From: Amycolatopsis roodepoortensis
GTDB lineage: Bacteria > Actinomycetota > Actinomycetes > Mycobacteriales > Pseudonocardiaceae
NCBI RefSeq assembly: GCF_014873915.1
Contig: NZ_JADBEJ010000005.1
Coordinates: 2,108,001 to 2,172,000 of the forward strand
Reading direction: 5' to 3'
DNA: 64,000 bases
A model generated the notes under the pieces. The model was not told the DNA's origin, ran no database searches, and was given only the letters and a program-made list of their open reading frames with translations. Shown piece by piece: positions 1 through 7,530 of the stretch. A program made the position numbers and the translations under genes. Position 1 is the first letter of the stretch. Each line of letters opens with the position of its first letter.

Positions 1-204
1 CCGTACGACCAGCACCGCTTCCACGGCCAGGACCGCGCTCAGCGCGGCCAGTGCGGCGAACTGGGCGGCGGGCAGGTCGTGGGATTTCAGGCCCCGCACC
101 AGATTGCTCGTCCCGAGCACGTCGACGGTCAGGATCGCGACGAGCAGCACGGCGATCCGCAGCCCGCGCCTCAGCTGGTCGTGGGTCGCTTCGCCGCCGT
201 TCAT
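1..204 (-). CDS. Membrane protein, N-terminal part (cut by window edge)
   Basis: The first 68 codons of a gene that runs off the left edge. Translation starts at the ATG ending at 204 and gives a short charged N-terminus (MNGGEATHDQLRRGLR), then a hydrophobic helix (IAVLLVAILTVDVL) and a second one near the edge, so it is probably a small polytopic membrane protein. Its ATG overlaps the TGA of the histidine kinase gene by 4 nt (ATGA), so the two are translationally coupled. No family could be assigned from this fragment. A partner response regulator may lie further left; that is inference. Confidence 0.6.
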   Translation of the reverse strand, partial: MNGGEATHDQLRRGLRIAVLLVAILTVDVLGTSNLVRGLKSHDLPAAQFAALAALSAVLAVEAVLVVR

Positions 205-1292
205 GCCGGCCACTTCAGCCGGACCACCGTGCCCGCCCCTTCGGCGGAGGTGATCGTCGCCGTGCCACCGACCCGGTTCATCCGGCCGTGCACCGACTCC
301 CGCAGCCCGCGTCGCGCCGTCGCCTGGTCGGCGGCGAATCCCTTTCCCTCGTCGGAAATCTCGACCGAGAGCGCCTGCGCGTCGCCGCTCAACCGGACTC
401 CCGCACGGTCCGTCCCGGCATGGCGGCGCACGTTGTTGAGCGCCTCCCGGACGGCTCCGGCGATCGCACCCGCCACCTCGGACGGCAACGAAAGCCGCGG
501 CGGTACGTCGAGCTCGACGGTCAGGTGGCCGTTGTCGAGGTCCGCGCGGAGCAACTCGACGAGGTCGGCCTCCGGCGAGGTTCGCCCGTCGTCGAGGGAC
601 CGCAGCCGGGCCAGGTCGCGGCGTGCCTGCGGGGCCAGCCAATCCGCGTCCGGGGGCACCTGCCCGAGACCGACCATCAACAGGGTGGTGGCCGCGGTGT
701 CGTGCAACGAGTTCGCGAGCTCCCGTTCGCCGGCGCGGACCGCCGCCGCCACAGCGGCCTCCCGGCGCACCTGCTCGGCCTCGGCCGCCGTGCGATCGGC
801 ACGTTCGGCGGCGCGGGTGACGAGCACCCAGGCCACCCTGGACATCGCCGCCATCGCCGGCACCCAGAGCTGCGACGCGGTCAGGCGGAGCCCGGCGGCG
901 TCGAAGACGACGAGCATCCCGCCACCGGCGATCAGCGCCGCGAGGCCGCCGGTCAGCGGCGGGGTGTGCCATTGCCAGGTCACGCACGCGAAGACGACCA
1001 GGAGCCGGAGCCAGCCCGTGTTGCCATCCGCCTCGGCGTCGGTCCAGAAGACGGTGAGACACAAGCCCAGCAGCACCACCACGTCCACGGCGACCGGGGC
1101 CCGCCGCGGCCACCATCCCTGCGCACAGGTCCAGACCACGGCGACGGCGACCACCACGGCCGTGGCCGCGAACTCGTCGGGTGAGCTTCTGAGCAGGCCG
1201 ATCGCCGCTATGGGCGGCAAGGTCGCGACCCGCACGGCGACGGCGTACCGGCGTCCGAAGCCGGTCAGCAGCCGCCTGGCCTCCCCCGCCAC
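201..1292 (-). CDS. Sensor histidine kinase, NarL/DesK class
   Basis: 363 aa from a GTG start preceded by GAGG at a 6-nt spacing. The N-terminal half holds about four to five hydrophobic segments (residues about 15-165). The dimerisation/phosphoacceptor segment contains LANSLHDTAATTLL with the candidate His. The C-terminal HATPase domain has the N box (REALNNVRRHAGT), the DEGKGF G1 box and a final G-rich segment. This order is typical of HisKA_3 kinases that phosphorylate LuxR-type regulators. No response regulator is visible on this side. The gene overlaps the downstream membrane protein gene by 4 nt. The signal sensed cannot be predicted. Confidence 0.85.
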   Translation of the reverse strand: MAGEARRLLTGFGRRYAVAVRVATLPPIAAIGLLRSSPDEFAATAVVVAVAVVWTCAQGWWPRRAPVAVDVVVLLGLCLTVFWTDAEADGNTGWLRLLVVFACVTWQWHTPPLTGGLAALIAGGGMLVVFDAAGLRLTASQLWVPAMAAMSRVAWVLVTRAAERADRTAAEAEQVRREAAVAAAVRAGERELANSLHDTAATTLLMVGLGQVPPDADWLAPQARRDLARLRSLDDGRTSPEADLVELLRADLDNGHLTVELDVPPRLSLPSEVAGAIAGAVREALNNVRRHAGTDRAGVRLSGDAQALSVEISDEGKGFAADQATARRGLRESVHGRMNRVGGTATITSAEGAGTVVRLKWPA

Positions 1293-1440
1293 CCGCTACC
1301 TCGCCCACCGTCGAATCCGGCATACCTCGCGTGGGTGACGATACCGGCCGCCGACGTCGGGTTGTGCCGATTCCGGAGGACCGGGCCATGACTCCTCCTC
1401 GGTGAATTTCCACCGCCACCGCGCCACGGATCGGCGATCT

Positions 1441-1468
1441 CCCCCCCCCCCCCCCCCCCCCCCCCCCC
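1441..1468. repeat. Poly-C homopolymer, 28 C
   Basis: An uninterrupted run of 28 cytosines lies 41 nt upstream of the ATG at 1510. Nothing of similar length occurs elsewhere in the window. It sits where promoter elements of the downstream gene would be expected. It is either a slippage-prone microsatellite or an assembly or sequencing artefact; the sequence alone cannot tell. Confidence 0.95.
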
Positions 1469-1509
1469 GGCCCCGAGATCGTCGAGATCACGTTCAGAAG
1501 GAGGACACC

Positions 1510-1926
1510 ATGGCCGAAACGACCATCGAGCCCAGCCCCGAACTGCGGGCGCTCGACCGGCTGGTGGGCACCTGGAAGGTGACCGGCGGAGCGGAAGGCA
1601 CCGTGCGGTACGAATGGATGCCAGGCGGATGCTTCCTGCTGCAACACGTCGATCTCGCCGAGTCCGGCGAGTCGATCACCGGGATGGAGGTCATCGGCAA
1701 CCTCGGCCCCTTCGGCGAGCCGCCGGGCAAGGACGTGGTCTCCCGGTTCTACGACTCGGCCGGGAACACCCTCGACTACACCTACGAACTCATCGGCGAC
1801 ACCCTGACCATCTGGGCCGGCGCGAAAGGCAGCCCCGCCTATTTCCCGGGCACGTTCGACGCCGAGGGCCCTTCTCTCACCGGAGATTGGGTGTACCGGA
1901 CGGAGGCGGCTACACCTCCACCATGA
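1510..1926 (+). CDS. DUF1579-like small lipocalin-fold protein with an apparent 3' frameshift
   Basis: Start chosen at ATG 1510 because AAGGAGG lies directly upstream; longer upstream reading would translate the poly-C tract. The 138-aa product begins MAETTIEPSPELRALDRLVG, followed by GTWKVTGGAEG, and contains TYELIGDTLTIWAG and GSPAYFPGTF, resembling small DUF1579/SRPBCC-like proteins of actinobacteria. The last residues after DWVY are RTEAATPPP. Reading from about 1893 in the +1 frame gives PDGGGYTSTMTRI and a stop at 1935-1937, which is how this family normally ends. One missing C near 1893-1896 would explain it. This is a real frameshift or a sequencing error. No catalytic function is known. 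Confidence 0.75.
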   Translation: MAETTIEPSPELRALDRLVGTWKVTGGAEGTVRYEWMPGGCFLLQHVDLAESGESITGMEVIGNLGPFGEPPGKDVVSRFYDSAGNTLDYTYELIGDTLTIWAGAKGSPAYFPGTFDAEGPSLTGDWVYRTEAATPPP

Positions 1927-2024
1927 CCCGGATCTGACCGCCACCCCGTCCGGCCGGGTGCGGCGCCTCCGCGGCGCCGTATCCGGGACCCGGGGCGATC
2001 GCCTGAAGTACCCTGAACGCGAAG

Positions 2025-2050
2025 AAGCCCAGACCACTTGGCCTGGGCTC
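2025..2050 (-). terminator. Hairpin downstream of tRNA-Asn
   Basis: Read on the minus strand, GAGCCCAGGCC-AAGT-GGTCTGGGCTTC forms a stem of about 11 bp with one G-T wobble and a 4-nt loop, starting about 20 nt after the tRNA 3' end and followed by TTC. It fits a Rho-independent terminator for the tRNA, though the U tract is weak. Confidence 0.7.
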
Positions 2051-2069
2051 TCCTGAAGGAACGCTGTGC

Positions 2070-2141
2070 TCCCCCGCTTGGACTCGAACCAAGAACCCTC
2101 CGGTTAACAGCCGAATGCTCTGCCAGTTGAGCTACAGGGGA
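2070..2141 (-). tRNA. tRNA-Asn (anticodon GTT)
   Basis: The 72-nt minus-strand sequence begins TCCCCTGTAGCTCAACTGGC and ends with GTTCGAGTCC then AAGCGGGGGA. It folds as a full cloverleaf: the acceptor stem pairs TCCCCTG with CGGGGGA (one G-U), the D arm is standard, the anticodon loop reads CTGTTAA with anticodon GTT, and the T arm contains GGTTCGAGTCC. CCA is not encoded. A terminator-like hairpin follows. Confidence 0.97.
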
Positions 2142-2304
2142 TTGTGCTCCGTACCGGCCGGATCGCTCCGACCGATGAGAGAACTTTAGCCCATGCCCCC
2201 CGGCGGCCGCGCACCCACCCCCCACTTTGGGGAGCACCTCGTCAAGCTCGCGTTTTGAGGGACAATGACAGCTGGAGCAAGATCGAACGGAGGCGTGGAC
2301 TCGG

Positions 2305-2484
2305 ATGAAGATGTTCCTGCTGGGCGCGGCCGCGGGCTACGTGCTGGGCGCGAAGGCCGGCCGGGGGCGGTACGAGCAGATCGTGCGGACCTACCGCAAG
2401 GTCGCTGACCACCCCATGGTGCAGGGCGCCGCCGGGGTCGCTCGCGCCAAGGTCGGCGAGCGGTTCGGGCGGCCTCAGCGCTGA
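2305..2484 (+). CDS. Small YtxH-like membrane-associated protein, 59 aa
   Basis: A short ORF with actinobacterial codon use. The ATG at 2305 follows CGGAGG at a 12-nt spacing, which is longer than ideal. The product starts MKMFLLGAAAGYVLGAKAGRGRYE, a glycine-rich hydrophobic segment followed by the AGRxRYE motif seen in small actinobacterial YtxH-type proteins, then a basic amphipathic helix (IVRTYRKVADHP). It is probably an inner-membrane peptide of unknown role. A strong bidirectional terminator follows, so it appears to be a single-gene unit. Confidence 0.75.
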   Translation: MKMFLLGAAAGYVLGAKAGRGRYEQIVRTYRKVADHPMVQGAAGVARAKVGERFGRPQR

Positions 2485-2493
2485 CCCGGACCG

Positions 2494-2526
2494 AAAGGGC
2501 CCTTCGCCACTGGCGGAGGGCCCTTT
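2494..2526. terminator. Bidirectional terminator between convergent genes
   Basis: AAAGGGCCCTTCGCCA and TGGCGGAGGGCCCTTT form a near-perfect 15-16 bp stem around a very small loop, with A and T runs at the outer ends. It can serve both the small + strand gene and tam on the - strand, whose stop codon is at 2527. Confidence 0.85.
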
Positions 2527-3291
2527 TCACGGCACGACGGCGACCACGAAGACGCGCCGGAACTCGAACCAGGTGGTCCCGTCGGGACGCGGCGGGTAGG
2601 CCTCGTCCAGCTTCCGGGCGATCTGGGCACGGAAGTGGTCCCAGTCCTCCCCCGGCAGCGCCTCCTTGACCGGCCGCAGCGAGGTGCCGATGATCCATTC
2701 GAGTACGGCGTCCTCCCCGGTCAGCCGCTGCAGGTACGTCGCCTCCCAGGCGTCGACGGCGCATCCCTCGTCGGCCAGCAGGTTCCCGTAGCCGAGGGGG
2801 CTGTCGACGGCCTCGTTCTCCCGCAGGACGACGTCGGCGAGGCGCGGAGCCCACTCCTCGGTGCGCGCGAGGGCGCGGACCAGGGCGTGCGACGGCGCGT
2901 CGAAGTTGCCGGGGACCTGGAACGCGAGCGTCGCCCCGGACGGCAAGCGGTCCACCCATCGGCGGAGCAGGCGACGGTGCTCCGGGACCCACTGGAGCAC
3001 GGCGTTCGAGATGACCACGTCGGTGTCCGGTTCGGGCACCCAGTCGTTGACGTCGAGCACACGTGCGTCGACGCCCCGTGAGCGGGCGGCTTCGACCATT
3101 TCGGGTGAGCTGTCGCTCGCCTCGATGATCGCGTCGGGCCAGCGTTCCGCCAGGCCGGCGGTCAGGTTTCCGGGGCCGCAGCCGAGGTCGGCGACGCGGC
3201 GGGGATTGCCGGCCGGTATCCGCGCCACGAGGTCGTGGAACGGCCTGGCCCGCAGGTCGGCGTAGTCGAGGTACTTGACCGGATCCCACAT
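2527..3291 (-). CDS. tam: Trans-aconitate 2-methyltransferase
   Basis: 254 aa, the usual length of Tam. A class I SAM-binding fold is shown by VADLGCGPGNLT (residues 33-44), an acidic loop (ASDSSPEMV) and VISNAVLQWVPEH. The N-terminus MWDPVKYLDYADLRARPFHDL and the C-terminal region around LPGEDWDHFRAQI, then YPPRPDGTTWFEFRRVFVV, match the Tam subfamily, which methylates trans-aconitate with SAM to neutralise this aconitase inhibitor in the cytoplasm. It stands alone, convergent with the small upstream gene. No unusual residue was seen. A general SAM methyltransferase is the only alternative. Confidence 0.85.
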   Translation of the reverse strand: MWDPVKYLDYADLRARPFHDLVARIPAGNPRRVADLGCGPGNLTAGLAERWPDAIIEASDSSPEMVEAARSRGVDARVLDVNDWVPEPDTDVVISNAVLQWVPEHRRLLRRWVDRLPSGATLAFQVPGNFDAPSHALVRALARTEEWAPRLADVVLRENEAVDSPLGYGNLLADEGCAVDAWEATYLQRLTGEDAVLEWIIGTSLRPVKEALPGEDWDHFRAQIARKLDEAYPPRPDGTTWFEFRRVFVVAVVP

Positions 3292-3324
3292 GGCGCCTCC
3301 CAGCGATACAGTACGAGTGTACTG

Positions 3325-3825
3325 CTAGGCCAGCTTCCTTGCCGCTTCCTCGGCGATCGCCTTGACGACGTCGGCGTCGGTGCCCGGATCGGGCCGCACC
3401 TGCAGCACCGTGCCGTCCTGACCGGGGACCTTGCGCTCGACGAACCACGCCCCGCCGGTTTCGAGGTCCTTGCGGTGCCGTCCCCGGACCGAGCCGTCGA
3501 CCCGCTGCCGCACCAGGATCGGGACCTTGCCGGGTTTGGGCAGCCGGAACCGGACCGGGGTCTTGTCGGCCAGCAGCACGGCGTTCCCCGCCGTCCCGGT
3601 CTCCTCGGACTCGGTCAGCGTCAGCACCCCGTCGGACCACGCGGCCTTGCCGACCAGATGCCAGCCGACCCGGCGCGGCCCCGGGATCCACAGCCCCAGC
3701 GCCGTGACCAGCAGATATCCGCCGCCCTCGACCGCCGCGCTCCCGACGACGTGCTCGCCGTCGTCCAGCGAGCCGCCGAAATCCGCCGGGACACGGTCAC
3801 CCAGCAGGTGACGCAGCCAGCCCAT
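3325..3825 (-). CDS. Conserved actinobacterial hypothetical protein downstream of dnaG
   Basis: 166 aa with no membrane segment or signal peptide. The sequence is beta-rich (GYLLVTALGLWIPGPRRVGWHLVGKAAW) and ends in a short charged helix (DVVKAIAEEAARKLA). It lies 2 nt after the dnaG stop, so the two are probably co-transcribed. Proteins of this type are found next to dnaG in related actinomycetes, but no biochemical role is known to me. The GWHLVGKAAWSDG segment suggests a small PH-like or beta-barrel fold; that is inference only. Confidence 0.7.
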   Translation of the reverse strand: MGWLRHLLGDRVPADFGGSLDDGEHVVGSAAVEGGGYLLVTALGLWIPGPRRVGWHLVGKAAWSDGVLTLTESEETGTAGNAVLLADKTPVRFRLPKPGKVPILVRQRVDGSVRGRHRKDLETGGAWFVERKVPGQDGTVLQVRPDPGTDADVVKAIAEEAARKLA

Positions 3826-3827
3826 GC

Positions 3828-5735
3828 TCAGTCCAATCCGCCGATGGCCTGTTCCTTCAGCGCCTTCCGGTACTGCTCGAGCGCGACGAGGTCGCCGAAC
3901 AGGGCGCGGTAGTCGTCCGGCGCCTCGACCGGGGAAAGCCGCTGGAGCTTCGACTTGATCTCGTTGATCTGGCGGCCGACGAGGCTTTCCTGCACCGCCG
4001 CGAGCTGCGCGGAGATGTAGCGCGAGTCGACCTCGCCCTTGGCGCGCAACGGTTCCACCGAAAGCTCGCTGAGCACCCGCCGCACCGTCCCCTGCGGGCA
4101 GTGCGGGGCGGCGGCGTCGAGCAGGGCGGGCCCGGTCAGGCCGGAACCCGCTCCCCCGGCGGACAGCAACGCCTTGTGGATGGCGATGTAAACCGGATGG
4201 GTGAAGGCGTCCTCGGGGAGCGCGTCGTACTCGGCCCCGGCGAGCATCGGCTGCTGCAGCGCCGCCTTGAGCGCCTCACGCTGCGCGATGAACCGCGGAT
4301 CGCCGGGCGCGGGCCGGGGAAGGTCCTCCTCGGCCGCGGCCGCCGCCGAGGAGGGAGCGGGCCGCCGGACCTCGATGGTGGCAGAGCGTTTCGCCGCCGC
4401 CCCAGCGCTGCCGCGCACCCGGTTCACCACCTGCGCCGCGTCCTGCCAGCCGACCCACCACGCGAGTTTCGACGCGTAGCCGTCGCGGCTGGCGCGGTCC
4501 TTGATCCCCGCGACCATCGGGACGGTCTTCTGCAGGGCCGCCACCTGACCGTCGACGGAGTCGAGGTCGAACGCCTTGAGCATGCTCTTGATCGCGAACT
4601 CGAACAGCGGGATCCGCCGCGCGACCAGGTCGCGCACCGCGGCGTCGCCCTTGGCGAGCCGCAGTTCGCACGGGTCCATACCGTCGGGGGCGACCGCGAT
4701 GTACGTCTGCCCCGCGAAGGTCTGGTCGCCCTCGAACGCCTTCAGCGCCGCCTTCTGGCCCGCTTCGTCACCGTCGAAGGTGAAGATCACTTCGCCGCGG
4801 AAGGCGTCGTCGTCCATCATCAGCCGCCGGAGGACCTTCATGTGGTCCTCGCCGAACGCCGTCCCCGACGACGCGACGGCCGTCGGGACGCCCGCGGCGT
4901 GCATCGCCATCACATCGGTGTAGCCCTCGACGACGACGACCTGGTGCCGCTTCGCGATCTCGCGTTTGGCCAGGTCGAGGCCGAACATCACCTGCGACTT
5001 CTTGTAGATCGGCGATTCCGCAGTGTTCAGGTACTTCGCCGAGACGCGGTCGTCGTCGTACAGGCGCCGCGCGCCGAATCCGACCACCTCGTTGCCGACG
5101 TCGCGGATGGGCCAGAGCAGCCGCCGGTTGAACCGGTCCATCGGCCCGCGCTGCCCCTCCTTGGCCAGTCCGGCCGTGAGCAGTTCCTTGACCTCGAACC
5201 CGCGGTTGAGCAGATGCTTCGTGAGCTTGTCCCAGCCCGCCGGCGCGTACCCGCAGCCGAACGTCTGCGCGGCGGCCGCGTCGAAACCCCGTTCGGACAG
5301 GAAGTCCCGCGCCGCCCGCGCGTCCGGGGTGAGCAGCTGCTCGGCGTAGAACTCCTGCGCCGCGCGGTGCGCCTCGATCAGCCGGGCGCGGGTGCCGCGA
5401 TCACGCTGGACGCTTCCACCGCCGCCTTCGTAGGTCAGCCGGAACCCCACGCGATCCGCGAGGCGCTCCACGGCTTCCACGAACGAGATCAGGTCCATCT
5501 TCTGGATGAACTTGATCACGTCACCACCTTCGCCGCAGCCGAAGCAGTGGAAGGTGCCGTGGGTGGGGCGCACATTGAACGACGGGGTCTTCTCGTTGTG
5601 GAACGGGCAAAGCCCTTTCAGGCTGCCGCCGCCGGCGTTGCGGAGGGCCACGTAGTCACCGATGACCTCGTCGATCCGGTTACGTTCGCGCACCTCCGCG
5701 ATGTCGCTTTCCCGAATCCGTCCTGCCACGCTCAT
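3828..5735 (-). CDS. dnaG: DNA primase DnaG
   Basis: 635 aa. It makes RNA primers for lagging-strand synthesis at the replication fork. The start is the ATG ending at 5735 (MSVAGRIRESDI); further in-frame extension overlaps the divergent sigma gene and is not coding. The CHC2 zinc site uses C43, H46, C64 and C67. The Toprim core follows with the EGYTDVMAMH segment and the acidic FTFDGDEAGQ motif. The C-terminal DnaB-helicase-binding region spans roughly residues 430-635. The position upstream of dgt matches M. tuberculosis Rv2343c-Rv2344c. Only 45 nt separate it from the divergent sigma gene. Confidence 0.98.
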   Translation of the reverse strand: MSVAGRIRESDIAEVRERNRIDEVIGDYVALRNAGGGSLKGLCPFHNEKTPSFNVRPTHGTFHCFGCGEGGDVIKFIQKMDLISFVEAVERLADRVGFRLTYEGGGGSVQRDRGTRARLIEAHRAAQEFYAEQLLTPDARAARDFLSERGFDAAAAQTFGCGYAPAGWDKLTKHLLNRGFEVKELLTAGLAKEGQRGPMDRFNRRLLWPIRDVGNEVVGFGARRLYDDDRVSAKYLNTAESPIYKKSQVMFGLDLAKREIAKRHQVVVVEGYTDVMAMHAAGVPTAVASSGTAFGEDHMKVLRRLMMDDDAFRGEVIFTFDGDEAGQKAALKAFEGDQTFAGQTYIAVAPDGMDPCELRLAKGDAAVRDLVARRIPLFEFAIKSMLKAFDLDSVDGQVAALQKTVPMVAGIKDRASRDGYASKLAWWVGWQDAAQVVNRVRGSAGAAAKRSATIEVRRPAPSSAAAAAEEDLPRPAPGDPRFIAQREALKAALQQPMLAGAEYDALPEDAFTHPVYIAIHKALLSAGGAGSGLTGPALLDAAAPHCPQGTVRRVLSELSVEPLRAKGEVDSRYISAQLAAVQESLVGRQINEIKSKLQRLSPVEAPDDYRALFGDLVALEQYRKALKEQAIGGLD

Positions 5736-5780
5736 CACTCTAGTTCCCGCTCCCCGAGCGCCGTGCGGCACACTCGGGGA

Positions 5781-6719
5781 ATGAGCACCGCCCTGGACGA
5801 ACTCGCCGGGAACTTCGCCGCGTTGCGCCCCCATCTGGTCTCGGTCGCCTACCGGCTGACCGGCACGCTGTCCGACGCCGAGGACGCGGTCCAAGAGTCG
5901 TGGCTGCGCCTGAGCGGCCTGGACGAACAGCGCCGCTCGGCCATCGAAGATCAGAAGGGCTGGCTGACCACCGTCGTCAGCCGCATCTGCCTCGACCGGC
6001 TGCGGTCCGCGGCGGTGCGCCGCGAGCGGTACGTCGGCGAATGGCTGCCCGAACCGGTCCTCGGCCCGCTGGGGACGCCGTCGTCGGAGGATCCGCTGAC
6101 CGTCGCCGTCCGCGACGACGGCATGCGCATGGCGGCGATGGTGGTCCTCGATCGGCTGACGCCGGAGCAACGCGTGGCGTTCGTCCTGCACGACGCGTTC
6201 TCGGTGCCGTTCGGGGAGATCGCCGAGATCCTGGGCTGCACGCCGGAAACGGCGCGCCAGCACGGTTCCCGCGGCCGCCGCGCGGTCGCCGACGCCGATC
6301 CGCCGCCCCGGACGGCGCTCGCCGAGCAGCAGCAGATCATCGAGAAGTTCATGACCGCGATGCTCACCGGCGACATCCAGGCGGTGGCCGAGGTCCTGCA
6401 TCCCGACGTCGTCCTGGTCGGCGACGGCGGCGGCAAGGCGCGCACGGCGGTGCACACGGTCGCCGGGTTCGACAAGGTCACCCGCCTGTTCCAGGGCCTC
6501 ATGCGGATGTACGACCCGGCAGGCATCGAACAGGCGAGGCCCGCGCTGGTCAACGGCGACCTCGGGCTCTACATCCCGCCGCAGGCGGCCTCCGAGGGGT
6601 ACCGGGCGCTCGACGAGCACGTCGACGCGTTCGTCATCCGCGACGGGAAGATCGTCGCGATCTACGACATGGCGAACCCGGACAAGCTCACCACCGCGCG
6701 GACCCGCGTCGGCCCCTGA
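5781..6719 (+). CDS. sigJ: ECF41-family RNA polymerase sigma factor with fused SnoaL-like domain (SigJ type)
   Basis: 312 aa. Sigma-70 region 2 (residues about 10-75, with GTLSDAEDAVQESWLRL) and region 4 (about 120-170, with LTPEQRVAFVLHDAF and ILGCTPETARQHGSRGRRAV) are followed by a SnoaL-like domain (about 180-305). The three ECF41 signatures are all visible: WLPEP in the linker, DGGGK in the SnoaL part and NPDKL near the C-terminus. The fused domain replaces an anti-sigma factor as regulator in this group. ECF41 genes are linked to carboxymuconolactone decarboxylase, oxidoreductase or epimerase genes, and here the convergent neighbour is such a decarboxylase-like protein. It is divergent from dnaG. 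Confidence 0.93.
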   Translation: MSTALDELAGNFAALRPHLVSVAYRLTGTLSDAEDAVQESWLRLSGLDEQRRSAIEDQKGWLTTVVSRICLDRLRSAAVRRERYVGEWLPEPVLGPLGTPSSEDPLTVAVRDDGMRMAAMVVLDRLTPEQRVAFVLHDAFSVPFGEIAEILGCTPETARQHGSRGRRAVADADPPPRTALAEQQQIIEKFMTAMLTGDIQAVAEVLHPDVVLVGDGGGKARTAVHTVAGFDKVTRLFQGLMRMYDPAGIEQARPALVNGDLGLYIPPQAASEGYRALDEHVDAFVIRDGKIVAIYDMANPDKLTTARTRVGP

Positions 6720-6720
6720 C

Positions 6721-6770
6721 CGCGTTTAGTCCTCTGAATGCGCCAGGGCGCATTCAGAGGACTAAACGCG
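6721..6770. terminator. Perfect hairpin between sigJ and its convergent partner
   Basis: Left arm 6721-6743 (CGCGTTTAGTCCTCTGAATG, then CGC) is the exact reverse complement of 6748-6770, with a 4-nt loop. The core CATTCAGAGGAC recurs downstream of the sortase gene at 19847, so this belongs to a dispersed hairpin family. It lies directly after the sigJ stop and 8 nt before the stop of the convergent gene. Confidence 0.85.
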
Positions 6771-6777
6771 GGAGTTT

Positions 6778-7344
6778 TCAGGGAAGCGGGATCTTGCAGG
6801 CGTCGCCCGAGGTGAAGCCCTGCGCGGTGATGTCGAGCGCGCTGTTCATCCGGGCCCGCATGTTCTCCAGGCCGATCTGGTAGGTCAGCTCGATGACGCC
6901 CTTGCGGCCGAACTCGCGTTCCAGCTCGGCGACCTGCTCGTCGGTGGCGGTCACCGGGCTCGCCGTCATCGCGTCGGCGTACGCGAGCGCGAGCCGCTCC
7001 TGGTGCGTGAAGGCGGGCGACTTCGCGTAGTCGTCGATGTTCTTCAGCCGTTCGATGTCGAGGCCCTCGTGCAGTTGCAGCATGGTCCCGAAGTCGATGC
7101 ACCACGAGCAGCCGAGCTGGGTCGCGACGCGGTACACGGCCAGCTCGCGCACGTTCGACGGCAGCGTCTTGCTGGCCTTCTCCGCCATCATTTCGTGCAT
7201 GCCGTTCGCCCGGAGCAATGCCGGGTGGTGCGCGTAGACGGCCATCGGCTCGGGCACGGCGCCGAAGCGCTTGCCGGCGAACTTGTAGAACAGCTTCAGC
7301 AGGAAGCCGGCCTCGGCGGTCTTCACGGCGGGAATACGCGGCAT
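6778..7344 (-). CDS. Carboxymuconolactone decarboxylase / AhpD-like protein
   Basis: 188 aa of the CMD family. The redox motif is C79-S-W-C82 in the context LGCSWCIDFGTML, the AhpD-like arrangement of thiol-dependent peroxidase-like proteins; an upstream acidic residue completes the usual site. The C-terminal half has the helical repeat ELTYQIGLENMRARMNSAL. It faces the ECF41 sigma gene, and this sigma-CMD pairing is the defining context of ECF41. A promoter matching the ECF41 consensus lies about 35-60 nt upstream of its start, so it is the probable direct target. The substrate is unknown. Confidence 0.88.
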   Translation of the reverse strand: MPRIPAVKTAEAGFLLKLFYKFAGKRFGAVPEPMAVYAHHPALLRANGMHEMMAEKASKTLPSNVRELAVYRVATQLGCSWCIDFGTMLQLHEGLDIERLKNIDDYAKSPAFTHQERLALAYADAMTASPVTATDEQVAELEREFGRKGVIELTYQIGLENMRARMNSALDITAQGFTSGDACKIPLP

Positions 7345-7378
7345 GGTGTCCTCCTCGTGCGATTGCGATCACCGAATG

Positions 7379-7405
7379 GACGAGACGGCCCACGCGGACG
7401 TGACA
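7379..7405 (-). promoter_or_regulatory. Candidate ECF41 (SigJ) promoter for the CMD gene
   Basis: On the minus strand, TGTCACG (7405-7399), a 16-nt spacer and CGTC (7382-7379) match the reported ECF41 promoter form, a -35 close to TGTCACA and a -10 of CGTC. The start codon at 7344 would follow a leader of roughly 28 nt. The match was read by eye; transcription was not tested. Confidence 0.65.
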
Positions 7406-7530
7406 GTGACGCCGGTGACGCACGCCACGCGGCCGGTCGGGGCCTCGATTTCGCCTTTTCGCCGGAACCCCCAGTCGATCATCGACGGTAGGCTGGTGAG
7501 TCGGCCCTTTGCCCTCCCAAAGGAGGAACG

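Noticed and set aside
4101..5780. Long + strand open frame over dnaG, in frame with sigJ
   Set aside because: High-GC codon bias opens the antisense frame; composition is Arg/Gly/Ala-rich without domains, and sigJ has its own start at 5781.
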